64,000 bases of DNA from Spisula solida (GCA_947247005.1 OX365952.1:42512722-42576721), one strand, 5' to 3'. Counted from the first letter of the stretch, positions 12,701 through 23,376 are shown. Program-made: numbers and translations. Notes: generated by a model not told the origin, from the sequence alone.

Positions 12701-13674
12701 CAGGAGATTAAGAAGGTCCGCCTTTCTCATATCATATGCCGGAACACAGACATCCAATACATGACTAGAGATGCATTCAGCACTAAATCAAACAGGTGAG
12801 TCACGTGGTTTCTCTGTAACACACTATAAACTACTAGTATATCTCAGACAAGTAAATTCTAGATTCTAAAATAATTATGTGGCATCAGACCAACTAATTC
12901 TCAGTTAACAACCCAAGATCACAGACCAATACATTCTCGGTTCACAGTTATTATGTCTTAGACCAGTAAATTCTCTTTAAAAGGCGTCTTGCAGCATTTG
13001 GAAAATGGTTACCAATGACAACTATCTATTACAAATGCCATCTCTAATCATATTTATATACATACTTAACGAATCAAGCAGATTATTTCATCGCAAAGAA
13101 CTAGGAAAGGTGATACTTCCGGTTGTTTCCAAAATGGCGATGCGAAATAAATGAGACACACTAATACCTGGGTCATAAATCAAATCCAATCGCCGTCTGA
13201 TCATCGGACGGCGTACTTTGGTCTTAACTAGTCGGAGGCCGGACGGACGCCGGCAGATGAATAGCAATGCATATGTCAAACTACCAGATGGCATTTGTTA
13301 ACTTGGTATAATTCTAAGTATCTTTAGAAATATGCACGCCGTCCGCATGATGCCTAGACATCAGGTCAATCGGCTACTCGGAACATCGTTCGGCTTCGGG
13401 GTGACTTATGACCAAGTTATTACGAAGGCATCACTGGATAATATATGTACATGCAATTTTTCATGTAAAATATGTACGATTTAAAATTGAGTCAATGTTT
13501 TTGATAATGTTTTATCAGTTTTTGTCTTGTTGTTTCAGTAATCAAATCAAACCATGTAGTGCATATCGTGACATGGACTTCAGACACTGGGTCACATCGG
13601 CACCAAGTCCGCCATTAAACGTATTATACCCACCTTTAGTTCCCATGATGCACCTCCTTCCGGTCCAAGGTTGA
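575..13674 (+). CDS. Secreted animal haem peroxidase (MPO/peroxidasin superfamily), about 15 exons
   Basis: Haem peroxidases of this family reduce H2O2 and oxidise halides or phenolic and tyrosyl substrates outside the cell. Proposed coding exons: 575-737, 1701-1833, 2384-2416 (tentative), 2602-2810 (start uncertain), 3160-3339, 4822-4980, 5717-5818, 6119-6214, 7962-8153, 8747-8967, 9440-9598, 10289-10431, 10798-10967, 12693-12795, 13539-13674. Every junction is GT-AG and the phases sum to an open frame of about 732 codons, a usual length for a family member without extra domains. Landmarks in order: signal peptide (1-22), [10 protein letters not shown] (about 153), WGQVLDHD with distal His (about 230), TSYIDAS Ca loop (about 305), GDER catalytic Arg (about 362), REHNRIA, FRFGHS proximal His (about 466), NIQRGRDHG (about 547), and the [13 protein letters not shown] / GDRFWYEN C-terminal signature. 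The position of the second haem-ester Glu (Arg+3) is Val. Orthology to a named peroxidase cannot be decided here. No canonical AATAAA was seen in the 245 bp between the stop and the MITE at 13921. Confidence 0.93.
738..1700 (+). other. Peroxidase intron 1
   Basis: It is bounded by GTTAGA and TCATTCAG. It contains a MITE-like relic at 804-1027. Short frames on both strands show no family similarity and are taken as chance. Confidence 0.7.
804..1027. mobile_element. Degenerate MITE-like copy with GGCCCC ends
   Basis: The left end GGCCCCAGTCTCCCAAAGCA and the degraded right end GGAGATCGGGGG match the termini of the better preserved element at 29896-30335, which also has internal ATCTCAA and TTGAGAT words. 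It is short and non-coding and lies inside the first peroxidase intron. Confidence 0.5.
1701..1833 (+). CDS. Peroxidase exon 2: helical propeptide-like region
   Basis: It follows the acceptor TATCATTCAG and ends before GTAAGA. It encodes a Lys/Met-rich, probably helical stretch ending in [14 protein letters not shown] similar LLR-A-x-E-L/T segment precedes the catalytic domain in many invertebrate haem peroxidases (family knowledge). Phase in 1, phase out 2. Confidence 0.8.
2384..2416 (+). CDS. Tentative 33-bp peroxidase micro-exon
   Basis: The sequence lies between TTGTAG and GTAAAA and would add 11 residues (about [11 protein letters not shown]) without changing phase. The gene frame works with or without it, so a transcript is needed to decide. 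Confidence 0.35.
2602..2810 (+). CDS. Peroxidase exon 4: start of the catalytic domain
   Basis: It encodes a Cys pair followed by [16 protein letters not shown] and [11 protein letters not shown], the N-terminal hallmark of the peroxidase domain. The donor GTAATA is clear. The acceptor is not: AGs at 2594-2595 and 2600-2601 agree in phase with the previous exon, while AGs nearer the hallmark (2646-2647, 2653-2654) do not. Confidence 0.85.
3160..3339 (+). CDS. Peroxidase exon 5: distal histidine
   Basis: It encodes GITVPRQFS, then [18 protein letters not shown] and [18 protein letters not shown]. The Gln, the ester-forming Asp, the distal His and the Ca-ligand Asp of the WGQ-LDHD motif are all present. 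Flanked by TTTTCACAG and GTAACG. The next intron (3340-4821) is mostly minisatellite. Confidence 0.95.
3527..4712. repeat. Intronic minisatellite: 12-bp unit grading into pentamers
   Basis: The core is the tandem 12-mer ACAGAACAGAGC, almost perfect from about 3590 to 3740, with many variants (GACCAGAGC, AGCATAGA, AGTGAGC). From about 4517 it becomes AGAGCAC, from about 4577 pure AGAGC pentamers, and from about 4631 an ACAAC pentamer tract to about 4712. Most frames stay open because the unit lacks stops, giving spurious 80-416-codon frames on both strands. It is wholly inside a peroxidase intron. Confidence 0.97.
4822..4980 (+). CDS. Peroxidase exon 6: Cys-rich segment after the distal His
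   Basis: It encodes [20 protein letters not shown], then a Cys and [11 protein letters not shown]. This matches the family pattern CC...C-I-VP-D...C...RS-P...C. The acceptor is TATTACAG and the donor GTATGA. Phase 1 at both ends. Confidence 0.93.
5397..5642. repeat. Near-perfect 107-bp inverted repeat with 32-bp spacer
   Basis: The arm 5397-5503 and the arm 5536-5642 are reverse complements with about one visible mismatch (TACATT versus TATATT). The spacer is 5504-5535. In the pre-mRNA this would fold into a long hairpin about 75 bp upstream of the next exon. It could be a foldback/MITE or a recent inverted duplication. No target-site duplication was convincing. Confidence 0.95.
5717..5818 (+). 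CDS. Peroxidase exon 7: calcium-binding loop
   Basis: It encodes [20 protein letters not shown] followed by [10 protein letters not shown]. The T-x-Y-x-D-x-S ligands of the structural Ca site are intact. Flanked by TTCCCAG and GTAACT. Confidence 0.95.
6119..6214 (+). CDS. Peroxidase exon 8
   Basis: It encodes [20 protein letters not shown] and then a second Cys. This matches the linker between the Ca loop and the catalytic Arg in this family. Flanked by CATTTCAG and GTAGGG, phase 1 at both ends. The following intron (6215-7961) holds a LINE fragment. Confidence 0.9.
6857..7231 (+). pseudogene. 5'-truncated non-LTR retrotransposon, C-terminal ORF fragment
   Basis: The 124-codon frame encodes [29 protein letters not shown] and a C-x2-C...H-x4-C-like tail (LYPLCNL...SHYLLYCPF). 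I recognise this as the extreme C-terminus of LINE endonuclease/reverse-transcriptase polyproteins, downstream of the RT domain. RT and endonuclease are absent, as expected for 5' truncation. A non-coding 3' region continues to about 7640 and ends near GATTGAATAAAGATTG. It lies in sense orientation within a peroxidase intron. Confidence 0.8.
7731..7943. repeat. Three diverged direct repeats next to the exon 9 acceptor
   Basis: The word TTAAACGATAGTTATTTTCC, continuing as CCGATACATGTTAT, recurs in variant form at 7731, 7818 and 7911. Spacing is about 87-93 bp. The last copy ends within 20 bp of the acceptor CTTGCAG. Confidence 0.75.
7962..8153 (+). CDS. Peroxidase exon 9: catalytic arginine, REHNR helix
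   Basis: It begins [20 protein letters not shown] and continues EHNRIANIF...[13 protein letters not shown]...[13 protein letters not shown]. The catalytic Arg is present. The residue three after it, Glu in myeloperoxidase and many relatives, is Val here. The usual SMHT is AVQI. Flanked by CTTGCAG and GTAAGT. Confidence 0.96.
8245..8412 (+). repeat. TGCCTTCC-tail family, copy 1 (intronic)
   Basis: It begins with GATTGCTGAAACTAGTTCAT and runs through GACAGCTAGGACCTGGGCGG, TTTTCTGTGCTCGGCTGG and GTGCTGCCTTCCCTGTCTGA to TTAATATTACCTTTT. The same order of words recurs at 9092 and 21184-21423. Confidence 0.8.
8591..8710. repeat. 120-bp foldback/MITE-like inverted repeat
   Basis: The left arm CCACAGATAACAGCATCATT...AATAAAGAGTA pairs imperfectly with the right arm TACTCTTTATCAATGATACA...CCTGTGG around an A/T-rich centre. 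It sits about 40 bp upstream of exon 10. Confidence 0.65.
8747..8967 (+). CDS. Peroxidase exon 10: proximal histidine
   Basis: It encodes [31 protein letters not shown] and FRFGHSQI. The His of FRFGHS is the axial haem ligand of the family. The frame runs on to a stop in the intron, but GTTAGT after ATG is a good donor and joins exon 11 in phase 0. Confidence 0.94.
9092..9338 (+). repeat. TGCCTTCC-tail family, copy 2 (intronic)
   Basis: It starts ACTTCAGACAGCTAAAACTA, has two 30-bp subrepeats of GATTGCTGAAACTAGTTCAT, then GACAGCTGGGACTTGGGCGG and GAGTGCTGCCTTCTCTGTCC. It is longer at its 5' side than copy 1. Confidence 0.8.
9440..9598 (+). CDS. Peroxidase exon 11
   Basis: It encodes [28 protein letters not shown] and DLAALNIQ. 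The Asn of NIQ hydrogen-bonds the proximal His in the family, and the motif continues across the splice into RGRDHG. Phase 0 at both ends. Flanked by CTTTAAG and GTATGA. Confidence 0.93.
10289..10431 (+). CDS. Peroxidase exon 12: [11 protein letters not shown] motif
   Basis: It encodes [19 protein letters not shown] and then a Gly-rich insertion before [21 protein letters not shown] is one of the strongest family signatures. Flanked by CATCACAG and GTATGA. Confidence 0.96.
10540..10672. repeat. Dispersed repeat, inverted relative to 50330-50460
   Basis: ATAGAGAGGATGCTGTTCTA followed by CAGAGGGTCGCTGT matches, in reverse complement and with substitutions, the stretch AGTGACCCTCTGTAGAGCAA near 50340. 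Intronic, no coding potential. Confidence 0.5.
10798..10967 (+). CDS. Peroxidase exon 13: C-terminal core
   Basis: It encodes [38 protein letters not shown] and GDRFWYEN, a continuous match to the family consensus for the last core helices. The acceptor is TGTTTTAG and the donor GTATGC. Confidence 0.96.
11690..11765 (+). repeat. TGCCTTCC-tail family fragment (intronic)
   Basis: GACATGCTGCCTTCCTTGTT followed by TGATTTATTATCATCTTTTT matches only the 3' tail of the family. It lies in the long intron 10968-12692, where I see nothing else recognisable. Confidence 0.6.
12693..12795 (+). CDS. Peroxidase exon 14
   Basis: It encodes [20 protein letters not shown] followed by QYMTRDAF. Family members have Q-L-EI-K--LS--IC-NTDI-----D-F here. 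The conserved Cys is present. Flanked by GTTGCAG and GTGAGT. Confidence 0.94.
13539..13674 (+). CDS. Peroxidase last exon and stop
   Basis: It opens [17 protein letters not shown], a C-x7-DL-x2-W-like pattern typical of the domain end. A short Pro-rich tail ending LLPVQG follows, with TGA at 13672. The acceptor is TTGTTTCAG. No transmembrane segment follows, which supports a secreted protein. Confidence 0.94.
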
Positions 13675-13920
13675 ACATGTGGCAGTTTGTTTACGTCAAA
13701 ACAATTGTACGAAAGTAAACTTAACATGTGGGATCTATTGAAATTTCCGGTCTGTTTCGAACGAATCATGAGCTAAATGTTGTAAACTTTCAATATTATA
13801 TCTACTGTAAATCGTATATTTATAGCATGAATGATGTGAACACGTGATTTCTGAATACATATAATATGATCATTTATTTGTTCCTGATAAAACATCAACT
13901 AAGTGTGATACTAGAGTTCA

Positions 13921-14182
13921 GGGCTGGTATTCACAAAGCATCTTAAGTGAAAACTTAAATATTTTGACTTAAGTCAATAATTTGTGCAGCTCATATGTCC
14001 CGCAATTTGAAAAAAAGTCCTTGTTTTCTTAGTGATTATAGTAGCTGTGTACCTAATACTTCAAAACTATGTAAAATATTAAGCATGTTGTTTTTCTTGC
14101 TTAGATGATACACTGAAGAAAAAAATTAAGATTTTAAGAAATTTCTAAGTTTTCTGCTAAGATGCTTTGTGAATACCAGCCC
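13921..14182. mobile_element. 262-bp MITE with perfect 25-bp terminal inverted repeats
   Basis: The ends GGGCTGGTATTCACAAAGCA and its reverse complement TGCTTTGTGAATACCAGCCC are identical over 25 bp. The interior is A/T-rich and non-coding. It is a non-autonomous DNA transposon by structure. The superfamily is not certain because no clean target-site duplication is seen. Confidence 0.9.
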
Positions 14183-16417
14183 TGATATTCGTTTCGACGC
14201 GAAAAATATCCCTTACACGTTATAGCGACAACCAAGACAATCGACTATCCAGCCGAAGATCAAATAATCTTTCGGGGGCTACCATCTGTTGGCTTTATAG
14301 TATTCTTAGGCGGTAGGTCTTGTCAGGCTATGGACTTCTTTCGGTCCCCTTTATTACACAGTGTTATTTTACATAATCAGACCGTTCCTTTACGTCCCCT
14401 TCGCCATTTTTAAAACCTTCTGGATTTCAAATATAATGTGCTGTCCAGTTGGATAATATGAGAGTAAAGTTTGATTTGATGTGTACACAAACGAGCACAA
14501 CCATTATCTGAACAGGTTAAGCATACATAGTACTTTAGTTAAGCATTAAAATTATAGATGTCTGAAAATGTCTTTATCATCGTAACAGGACATTATGCTA
14601 ATGTTCCATGAGGTTTGATGAGATGGAGCGAATGACTTTAACGTTCCATGCAACAACTTAATGTTTACTTAATTTAAGTATGATATGCATGATAAGTCCG
14701 GTGCCCGTATTCATAAAGCTCTTCAGTTTTTTCTACATTTTCTTTATCATATGATTCTCATGTTCAGTAAGGTGTGCCCTGTGGTGAGGTAAAATGACAT
14801 ACTGTATATTCTCGAAAGTCGACCATATAAGGGAACACACCCGCAAACATAGTGTATGAAAACATTACAGATGTACTATGCCCATCTGAACTTTTATTTT
14901 GCCAGGGCCAACTCTTACAACCATCGCCAAATAAGGGAAATCAAGGGAATTAATATATTAATATAAACTATAGAATTTCGCAAAAGTTTGACGTTACGCG
15001 TATTGTGTTACGCTTATGGGTCGCAACTTTTGACGTTACGTCATACGATTTTTAAATATTTAATGGGTAGCTTCTGTCCCAGGCATTCATAAAGGCCAAG
15101 TGGCGAATCTGTCTGCGAGGCAAATAAGTAGTTAAAATTATCAGAAACAATAGAATTAAGTCTAACTCCCGGTGTGATCTGTTTATACCACGGGTTACCT
15201 TTCTTTAGTAAATGATTTAATCATTCTTAGTGACCACTACCGTAATCAGAATCATTGGAATGAAAACGCAACTACAAATATCTGCCTATGTTGCATTATA
15301 ATGTGACAAAACATCAATGTTTTTTTAAAAATACAATGAACAGTATTTTGCTAGCCTTTGTATTTCAATATGCGACATAGACAGATATTTTCAGTTGCAA
15401 ATTTATCACAACTGTTCTGATTTCGGTTGTTTAAGCCAATTTGATCCCCGAAAGGATTAAATATTTTCGTTTGGTTGTAAATTGTTCTGGCGGGCTGAGT
15501 ATACCTTTAACGGAATTTGACTTACAACACCTCATATTCTCGATAAGGAAATTAAAATACGACTTTGTTAAGTTTAATGAAAATAAATGAGGACATTAAA
15601 TCACTAAAGCAAGCTGTTTCCAATAATTTAAGAGAAACCGTGTCAGTGACTAATGATTTTTTTTGCATATACGCAATATGCGTAGGCATGCTATTTTTTA
15701 TGCAAAGCCATTGACCTAACGAAATTTTAGCGTCACAACGAATCAAAAAACCGAAACGTTCAATATAAACGTTAAACCTGAATGAGGGCTAAATTTTATA
15801 CTTAAAAGGTGAAATACACATCATTTCTGAACAACGAATATGTAAAAATTATGCAATAGAATTGAATTAAATCAGTTTAATATCGTTGTTTTTGTCACCA
15901 TTAGTTCCAATTTAAAGTTGAGCTCTCGTTACTCGCAGGATCGTATTCTCTCAACAGATTCGTTGTGGTGACAAATTAACTCTGGATTTGGCAGCAAAAA
16001 AACCATCATTTTATGTACTAGTCAGTTGGTGAATAGTGTCAATGATTATGAAAAACATGAGTGAACAAAATCTGGATAATCTATACTTCCTTAGGAAGGA
16101 GGACAACTACAAGTGTAAATAACAACCGGGTGACCATTGTCTCGTGCACAATTTGTGACTTCCAATATACGGATTTGGTCAGTTGAAGACGTGTCTTGAA
16201 ATAGTCTACAGTCCGATTTAGATGAAACTTGGTCAAAACTATTGTCAAAAAGCGGTGTGCCAAAATTCATGAGAATTCTTGCAGAAGTTTTGAAGAAGAC
16301 TGAAATATATCAAAGGTAGCGTTAGAAGTACCATTAAGTCTATATGACAAATTGAATAGTTATAGTGAACGATTCTAATCGCTAAGAAAACGGCTCTTTA
16401 CACATAACGTCATAATC
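14183..16417. other. Intergenic, no recognised gene
   Basis: The stretch is AT-rich. Fragments resembling MITE ends (CCCGTATTCATAAAGCTCTT near 14705) and a CG-containing stretch (GACGTTACG words near 14990-15040) are visible. No exon with family similarity was found. Confidence 0.6.
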
Positions 16418-17619
16418 ATGACGCGTTTTAAAAATAGTTAAATAAACATCATGATATTACGACGAAAGTATTTATACATATTTAAAACACAAGTGCCAGT
16501 CCCACGAATAACATATTTTGCGATCGTACGTGCCTAAAACTTCTCGTATAAAGTCGATTTGTCTCAGCTTGTAAGACAATTATTTGTTGTTTTATGTCAT
16601 CTTACATTCAAAACATTTCGACTGAACGGATATTTATCTGAAGCAACAAAATTAGTCGAATACAAAATAATAACAAGACGCTGTGAAGACGATCGTGTAT
16701 ATATATTCGATGAAACATCTGTTTGTGTGTTCTCACCATTCATGCCGCAACTGGAGTAATGTTAACTTGGATTACAGTCGAACATTCTTTAGTTAGAACT
16801 TGTATTCGGACTCAACCATAGTTCATTCGCACATGCAACAATGTTCACATAAATAGCATATAGTTGACCGAACCCTTTTCTTTACAAGACGAGGACACGA
16901 CCGTGGCAAATATCACTGAAGAACATATCCTGTCCAATCTTCGATTCTATGCAAGGTAACCTAGGTGAACGAACTATAATCATGCAATTTAAATACGACA
17001 GTACGACTAGTATAGATTCATGTTTGGCACCCAACATAAGGTAGTTCATTAATCAACTTCACACTTATTGACAGTATAACAACTTGAGGGAAAACGGTAT
17101 CAGCAACAAATTCCTTACACGCATTTTATTTATTCTCGTGAATTCTCTAACTAAAAACCGGATGTATAACAGATCTTTGATCGGTTAACAAGCTCGTATT
17201 TGACATATACTTTCTGTAAAATAACCATGATTGATTTACTCTCTGTTTTGTAAAATCGAAATAGATAAACAGAGATAGGATTTTAAGTATTTAGTTATAA
17301 TGATACTACTGACACTCCTGTATTTCTGGGATATAAAGTCTTACAGGTTGGTGTATCTGAATGTTGGTGATGAATGTTTTGCTTGTAACAACATTAGATA
17401 CAACACATTGAATGTCTGGTCTATTTAACAACTCCAATTTTAACTTGCGTAAGGGACTGTAACTAGACAAAACTTGAAAGCAACATAAATGTAATTACGT
17501 CCATACAAAAATCCTGAACAGGAAACAACGTACATTGTATTTGCAAAATGCACGATTGAACTACTGCATTAAATGATAACTGAAATGTACGATACATACA
17601 TGCATGAACTCTAAATGTC

Positions 17620-17835
17620 TCATGATGAAAACGCAACGCTAAGAGTGTGATCAGATTGTTACGAAATTAATTTGATTGTCATTCCACATATCTTAGCTGT
17701 ATACAATAAACTGATTTTATGTTGAAAATTTAGGCCAAATAAAACATTTTATGGTCGAGATATGGGTGAATATATACATGCACACATATAAGAGTTGTTA
17801 AGTGTAAATGTTGCGTTTTCAATTGCCGCTATGTG
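17620..17835. mobile_element. MITE-like insertion in copy A
   Basis: GATGAAAACGCAAC near the left edge and GTTGCGTTTTCAA near the right edge form short terminal inverted repeats. The corresponding sites in B (about 34.93 kb) and C (about 44.87 kb) lack this block. Boundaries are approximate. Confidence 0.6.
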
Positions 17836-17963
17836 TATATAGGTATCTTATAAATAGCATAATTATTAATTTACATATGATGAATGGTTGAGTAAGTAAA
17901 TGCACTTTTACATCTAAATTTACGATATGGTACTCTATGGTGGATTTACGGGGGCCGGACTAT

Positions 17964-18180
17964 GGCGTACGCCCCCCTAATATTGCCCAAGTAAGGGAAA
18001 TTTGTATTTTATTCTTCACGAAAAGCTATCAATGTGCATTTTGTTTCGCTAGCAATATTCTGTATGTACGTGATGATGGCGTACGCCCCCTAACATTGCC
18101 CAAGTAAGGGAAATTTGTATTTTATTCTACACGAAAAGCTATCAATATGCATTTTTTTCGTGCTCGCTTCGCTAGCAATA
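17964..18180. repeat. Tandem duplication, about 110-bp unit, two copies
   Basis: Both units contain GGCGTACGCCCCC, TTGCCCAAGTAAGGGAAATT, CACGAAAAGCTATCAAT and TTCGCTAGCAATAT in order. The second begins near 18075. Confidence 0.9.
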
Positions 18181-18557
18181 TACTTTCTGATACATGCTTC
18201 ATTTATTCATTTTTTTCTGTTATAAATAAACTTATATATTATCATTATACTTTAATAAGTTATATCGTTTATTCTCATTGATTCCTTTGGGGCTGTGTAA
18301 GGAGGCATTGTCTTATAAATGTCTCTCTAATTCAATAAATCAAGGCATATAAATTGTATGTGTTCAGGAACAAATTGTATTAACATAATAAAAATAATAG
18401 ATAGCCAATTACTGTACGATTTACATGTAATAAAACACACTTAAGATTATAACATCCTGGAGACAATAGCACACTACAGTACCGAACATATCACATATTT
18501 GGGAATATCTGGAGTAAGTTACACTATAAGTGTTCAGTATTATTTCATTACGATGTT

Positions 18558-18650
18558 TGTTATTATTCTACAGTCTGACAGAATAATGTACGATGTCAGA
18601 CGCTAGGTGACAATGACCACTAGGACAATGATCATTTGTATATACGTGAG
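18558..18650. other. Block highly conserved between copies A, B and C
   Basis: GTACGATGTCAGACGCTAGG followed by TGACAATGACCACTAGGACA is retained with few changes in B (34038-34140) and C (44430-44520), while flanking sequence is more diverged. No reading frame explains this. Confidence 0.55.
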
Positions 18651-19059
18651 TAAGTTAATAACGAGTGTTTTTGGGCGAACTACAGAATGTAATATGAGTT
18701 ACTGATTTTGTTCAAAAGCAAGTTTTTATATCTGAATAATAACGATAATACTAATATTATAATCACACATCATTTATGAATATGAGTGTAATGATGCGTT
18801 TAATTGGCAATAAGAAAGATAACTGCTACAGCTACTGCGGAGTGATCTTTCGCCAAGATATGTATTTTTGATAACTGCTTTGATAATAATTGTTGTCTTC
18901 AAGATGAATTTATTGTGTAGCTTATTGAATCAAAACTTGTCTAATAATTTGAGAAGCTTGTAAACCAGGCTTCAACAGTAAAAACACAATTGTAAGTTAG
19001 ATTAACTCCGTTATCATAAACAACGACTGATTTATTGTCACGTAAGGTCTGTCTAATAT

Positions 19060-19290
19060 ATATTTAACACACTAATGGAAGATGGCCATCGAGATGATCG
19101 GTCGCATGAAAAACGTTGAAGAAAAGATAGAGAAATAGTGGATTCGGCGCGAGATATAACTAACACCATACCAAGTGCGGTTAATGCTGTCTTTAAGATT
19201 TAGGGCTTGAAGTAGAACCAGTTTCGTAGACATTTTCAAAATCATTTGATAGAACTATCATAAACCCAACAGTACCAGGAAGTTTTGAAT
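19060..19290. other. A/B/C conserved block with degraded coding-like signal
   Basis: The + strand reads GAAGATGGCCATCGAGATGA and then encodes LEVEPVS-like residues. B (33052-33390, minus) and C (43620-43930, minus) carry the same block. B preserves 63 codons containing LGLEVEPVTKTRLKPFDGKF, while A and C are interrupted by stops. The protein family is not recognised. Confidence 0.4.
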
Positions 19291-20928
19291 GTGAAAGAAG
19301 AAACTTGAAATATTCAAAGTTTACAGAACAAGAGGTAAAGCCCCTCTAGGCTCAGAAGAGACCAATCGCATGGTAAACTTTGGCATAGGAAAGAGCACAC
19401 TGTCCGCCAAAAGACCATCTTTGTCCAAACAAATCCAGAACATCACCAATCCTGACAAGACTCTCAAGATGAACCTCGTGATAGCAATTGTCTGGAAACA
19501 GAATCAGAGGAATCGTTTTGTGTCGGTTGTGGGAATATTCGGAATGTGTGCCTTCTCTAAAACGTTTACCCCACCCGACCTGTAGAGTCCATGAAGATGC
19601 AACTTAAATCGTTCTCTAATTGCAATCCAATCAAGAACTGTGGTAGTAAAGTGCCATAGAAAAAAATTGGAAAGGGCACAAGGTTGCCCGTGGGATTTAC
19701 AAAGAAACTATCTAGTGTTAACATTTATCATTACTGCACTGTAAATAGTTTTATCCATTCACATTGTATTGGTTTTGGACATTTTATAACTGTACAATTG
19801 TGGTAGACAAGTTTTTTGATTTGAGCTCTTAACTTGTGGTATATTTTATTCAATTGGTGGAGGTTATTCTTGAGGCGTGAATAACGATTCTAAGTGTATC
19901 TTCACGGTTCTCCATTGATATTACTGACTAATTCGGTGGAGGGATTGTCACAGCTACTGTGGTTAGCCTTATAAGGCGGTTAAAGGGACTGCCTCACATA
20001 TTGGTGTATTCAAAAATATAATAAATTTGTCAAGATTGGCGTAATTTTGGTATAGTTGCCTGTATATCCCATAAACAACCACACTGACATCTAAAACAAC
20101 TTGAGAAACTTCGGCATTTTGTAGTTATTAAGTATTTTTACATCAAATATTCTATAGGGTATTAATACCCTATAGAATTAACACTACTATTACTTAAATT
20201 GCCTGAAGTTTGTTCGCTTTTGTTGAAAACGAATCGAAAAACGAACCAAATACATCACTGGTGTTTACGCTGTAGTCTGTTGATGTTACAGTTCGATCAC
20301 GTGTGAATTACATAATTCACAAAGCATGTTGGAAGGAAACTTAGCGCTTTTTTTCAAGAAAATAAATACTCAGTGGGCGATATCGAGAGTGGTTAAAATT
20401 GCTTATTTGCACCAAATCTTTCATAAAGCAACCGTCAGTGGCTTTCTATTACATCAATACTTAATAATTGGTTAGGTTGGAAAATCACTATATACAAACA
20501 TTTTAGCCCAATCTGTGAGGCAGCACCTTTAAGGCGATAATAATAAGAAGAGGTGGAATAATACAGCCACCAGGGTACACTCACAATTGTGTAAAATGTA
20601 AGGTCAATGTGCTACAGACTGTATGCTTGTTTTATTACACAATATGTCTGGACTGATTTTATCGGAGTATATCGGACTTCCAGACATAGCCTGGAAACAG
20701 AACTTCTGTATTCACGAACAAAAAAACATATCTGCAACAACTCAAACCTAATTCCCATCTAAGACCACGACACAGTGCCTCTGTGTATGTTGAACATTTC
20801 ATCAACGAATTACTTTGAATGCTTGATTTGCTGCCACCTGTTGTGTTGGTAAACAAGCAAAATTTAGAAACATAGTTTACTCACGTGAAATGATGGACAA
20901 GTTACCATTAACTGTTATTCTTAATTTT

Positions 20929-21425
20929 TTAAGACTTCAGACAGCTAAAACGAGGTGTTTCGGGCTTACTGCTGTTCAAACTTGGCATTCAGCTTGGGCA
21001 TTCAAATTGTTTAAAGTGGGTCGTTCGGCTGGGGGCATTCAGCTTGTTGGAGCTAGGTCGTTTATCTGAGGCACTCAGTTGAGGATGAGCCATTCAGCTA
21101 GGGCATTCAACTTGTTTAAACTAGGTCATTCGGCTGGCGCTTTCAGTTTTTTAATTATTGAAACTAGGTCATTCATCTTTTTATAACTGTTATTCTTTAA
21201 AAATTTTAAGACTTCAGACAGCTAAAACTATATCAGCCGTTTAACTGTTGAAACTAGTCAATTCAGATTTTTGATTGCTGAAACTAGTTCATTCAGCTTT
21301 TTTACAGCTGGGACTTGGGTTATGTGTTGGGCATTGTGCCTTGAATGGATTTATGTTTTCTGTGCCCGGCTGGTTAAGTTGAGTACTGCCTTTCCTGTCC
21401 GACTTCATATTATCTTTTTTATTGT
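20929..21425 (+). repeat. TGCCTTCC-tail family, copy 3 (longest)
   Basis: It begins AGACTTCAGACAGCTAAAAC and contains many degenerate CATTCAGCT/AACTAGGTCATTC subrepeats. A second AGACTTCAGACAGCTAAAAC occurs at about 21210, then GATTGCTGAAACTAGTTCAT, GACTTGGGT and GAGTACTGCCTTTCCTGTCC. It belongs to the extra block specific to copy A. Confidence 0.8.
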
Positions 21426-23376
21426 GCTAATTTTTGTACTGTTACGAGGGTCATTTAATATATAATGCAAATTATTACATAAATTCGTAGATGCAATATC
21501 AATTATGTAACCATTGTAATAATCATTCAAAGAAACCTTCCAGGTGGTCAATGATCGACTTTCATCTCTTCGGCATGTCTTCTATTCCCGTTGCTAGGCA
21601 ACTACGCATATACACCATGAACTGTTTGGTCACGGTATATTCAACCTTTGTAAATCGGCTTGTCGAATTCTCGGGTAATTTTCGGCTCGTCTTAGGCAGG
21701 TAATACCGTATCTAGGTATCATCTTCGCTATATGTTTGGTTAAAAAGTTTTTTGTCGTTTACATAAAGCGTGCAGGCACACTGGCAAAGTGTTAAGATCG
21801 ACGTTCGTTCTGTTCTAATGTCAAACGCTCGGGTACCCAAGGAGCGGAAACCTGGTACACGATCAGCCGGTTCCGCAAATTCAAACGAATAGGGCCACAA
21901 CTACTGAAATGGGTCGATTGCACAGGTACTAAGTATTATGAATAGCGCGCTAGTATTCTTTAACTGGAATTCGGCCGTTTGTATGTTTATTTAATAGTCT
22001 TGAAACATTTTAGCACAGGTATCCGGTAAGGCAATAAAATATCCCTTGAGTCTCTGTTGCGGAAGCATCCGATCTATATGTTAACTTACCGCGTCCATGA
22101 TGTTTGGAGTGACGACGATTGAACGCACGCGCTGGTGACGTTATCGACGTTAAATGTCCTTAAATTATTCCATCAAAAGGGAATTGTCCAACATACGAAT
22201 TATGCAAAATTTTGTTATACTATTATATTGACTGGTTTTAGAGATAATTGATAGGTTGCATTATATATTGAATGACCCTGGTATTTACACCTGGGTATGG
22301 AAATCCCGAATTATTTAGATAATTTGAAAGAAAACGTATACCTTAATCGCTAGATTTTTCCTGAATTTCAGCATTTACTTCCAAGGAACCCCTTCTTTGG
22401 ATTGGTTGACAGCGTTCTGTCCGGGAACATGTCGAACTAACTTAATTTTAGTTCTTGTTAATGTGTTGTTGTTGTGCCTTTCGTGCCGTGCCGTGTCGCT
22501 TCCCTTTCTAATATTGTAATTTCGCATTTCAACATAACAAGAAAATGGTACTAGATACTCGTATGTATTTAAGCTAAAAAAAACATCAATATTTTTTTTA
22601 TCAAACTTAAACTGCAAATCGAAAGTCGTCTAAACTCATTATTCGTCATTTTGACTGTGGCCACTTTCATGCAAAGCTTGTAATTCTTTTCCGTGTACAC
22701 TTCTTTCTTGTGTCTTTCGTGATCATTCCTCCACTGTCCTATTATGTTAGGTGTTTTTATCACGTATTTCAAACAATGCCTTTAACATTTTAGAGGCTGC
22801 ATTTACCAGATTGCCATGAAGAGATCTGCATTAACTACCACGTAAGGTACTATGGGTCCTATTGTTTTGTATTTTTGTCACGTTTTTCAAACAATGCCTG
22901 TACCACTCGTTTGTTCTGCCGGATTGGAGCCAGATTGATAAGTGTTTACTTTATGCGAATCTTTAGGGACAGACACAGAAAATAATTCCCCATGACTTAC
23001 GTTGTTTTTATAATATATTATGTATACTTTTTAAAAACGTATTCACACTCACCATTCCTCTCGAGGAATCAATTATGTTCTATAACTATTGTATTCCTTT
23101 GAGGATATTATTTATATCATTGTGCAAGAGAGCAGGCCGATAAATCAATTTCATTTGTCGATGATTTGCTTACATAGTGTTGGTATGCGTTCTTCAATGT
23201 TGACAATAAGACCTGGGTACAAATCCTTCGAAAGGTTTCAGTTACAGTATGATTTTTACACCCTATTATGTATATATCTGGCGTGCTGATTTCTCCTGTG
23301 AAGTTTGATGTCGGCTTGTGAATGCGGCGATATCGGTAAATTCATCGTCTCTTCCCTTGTACCAACAGTACCATAG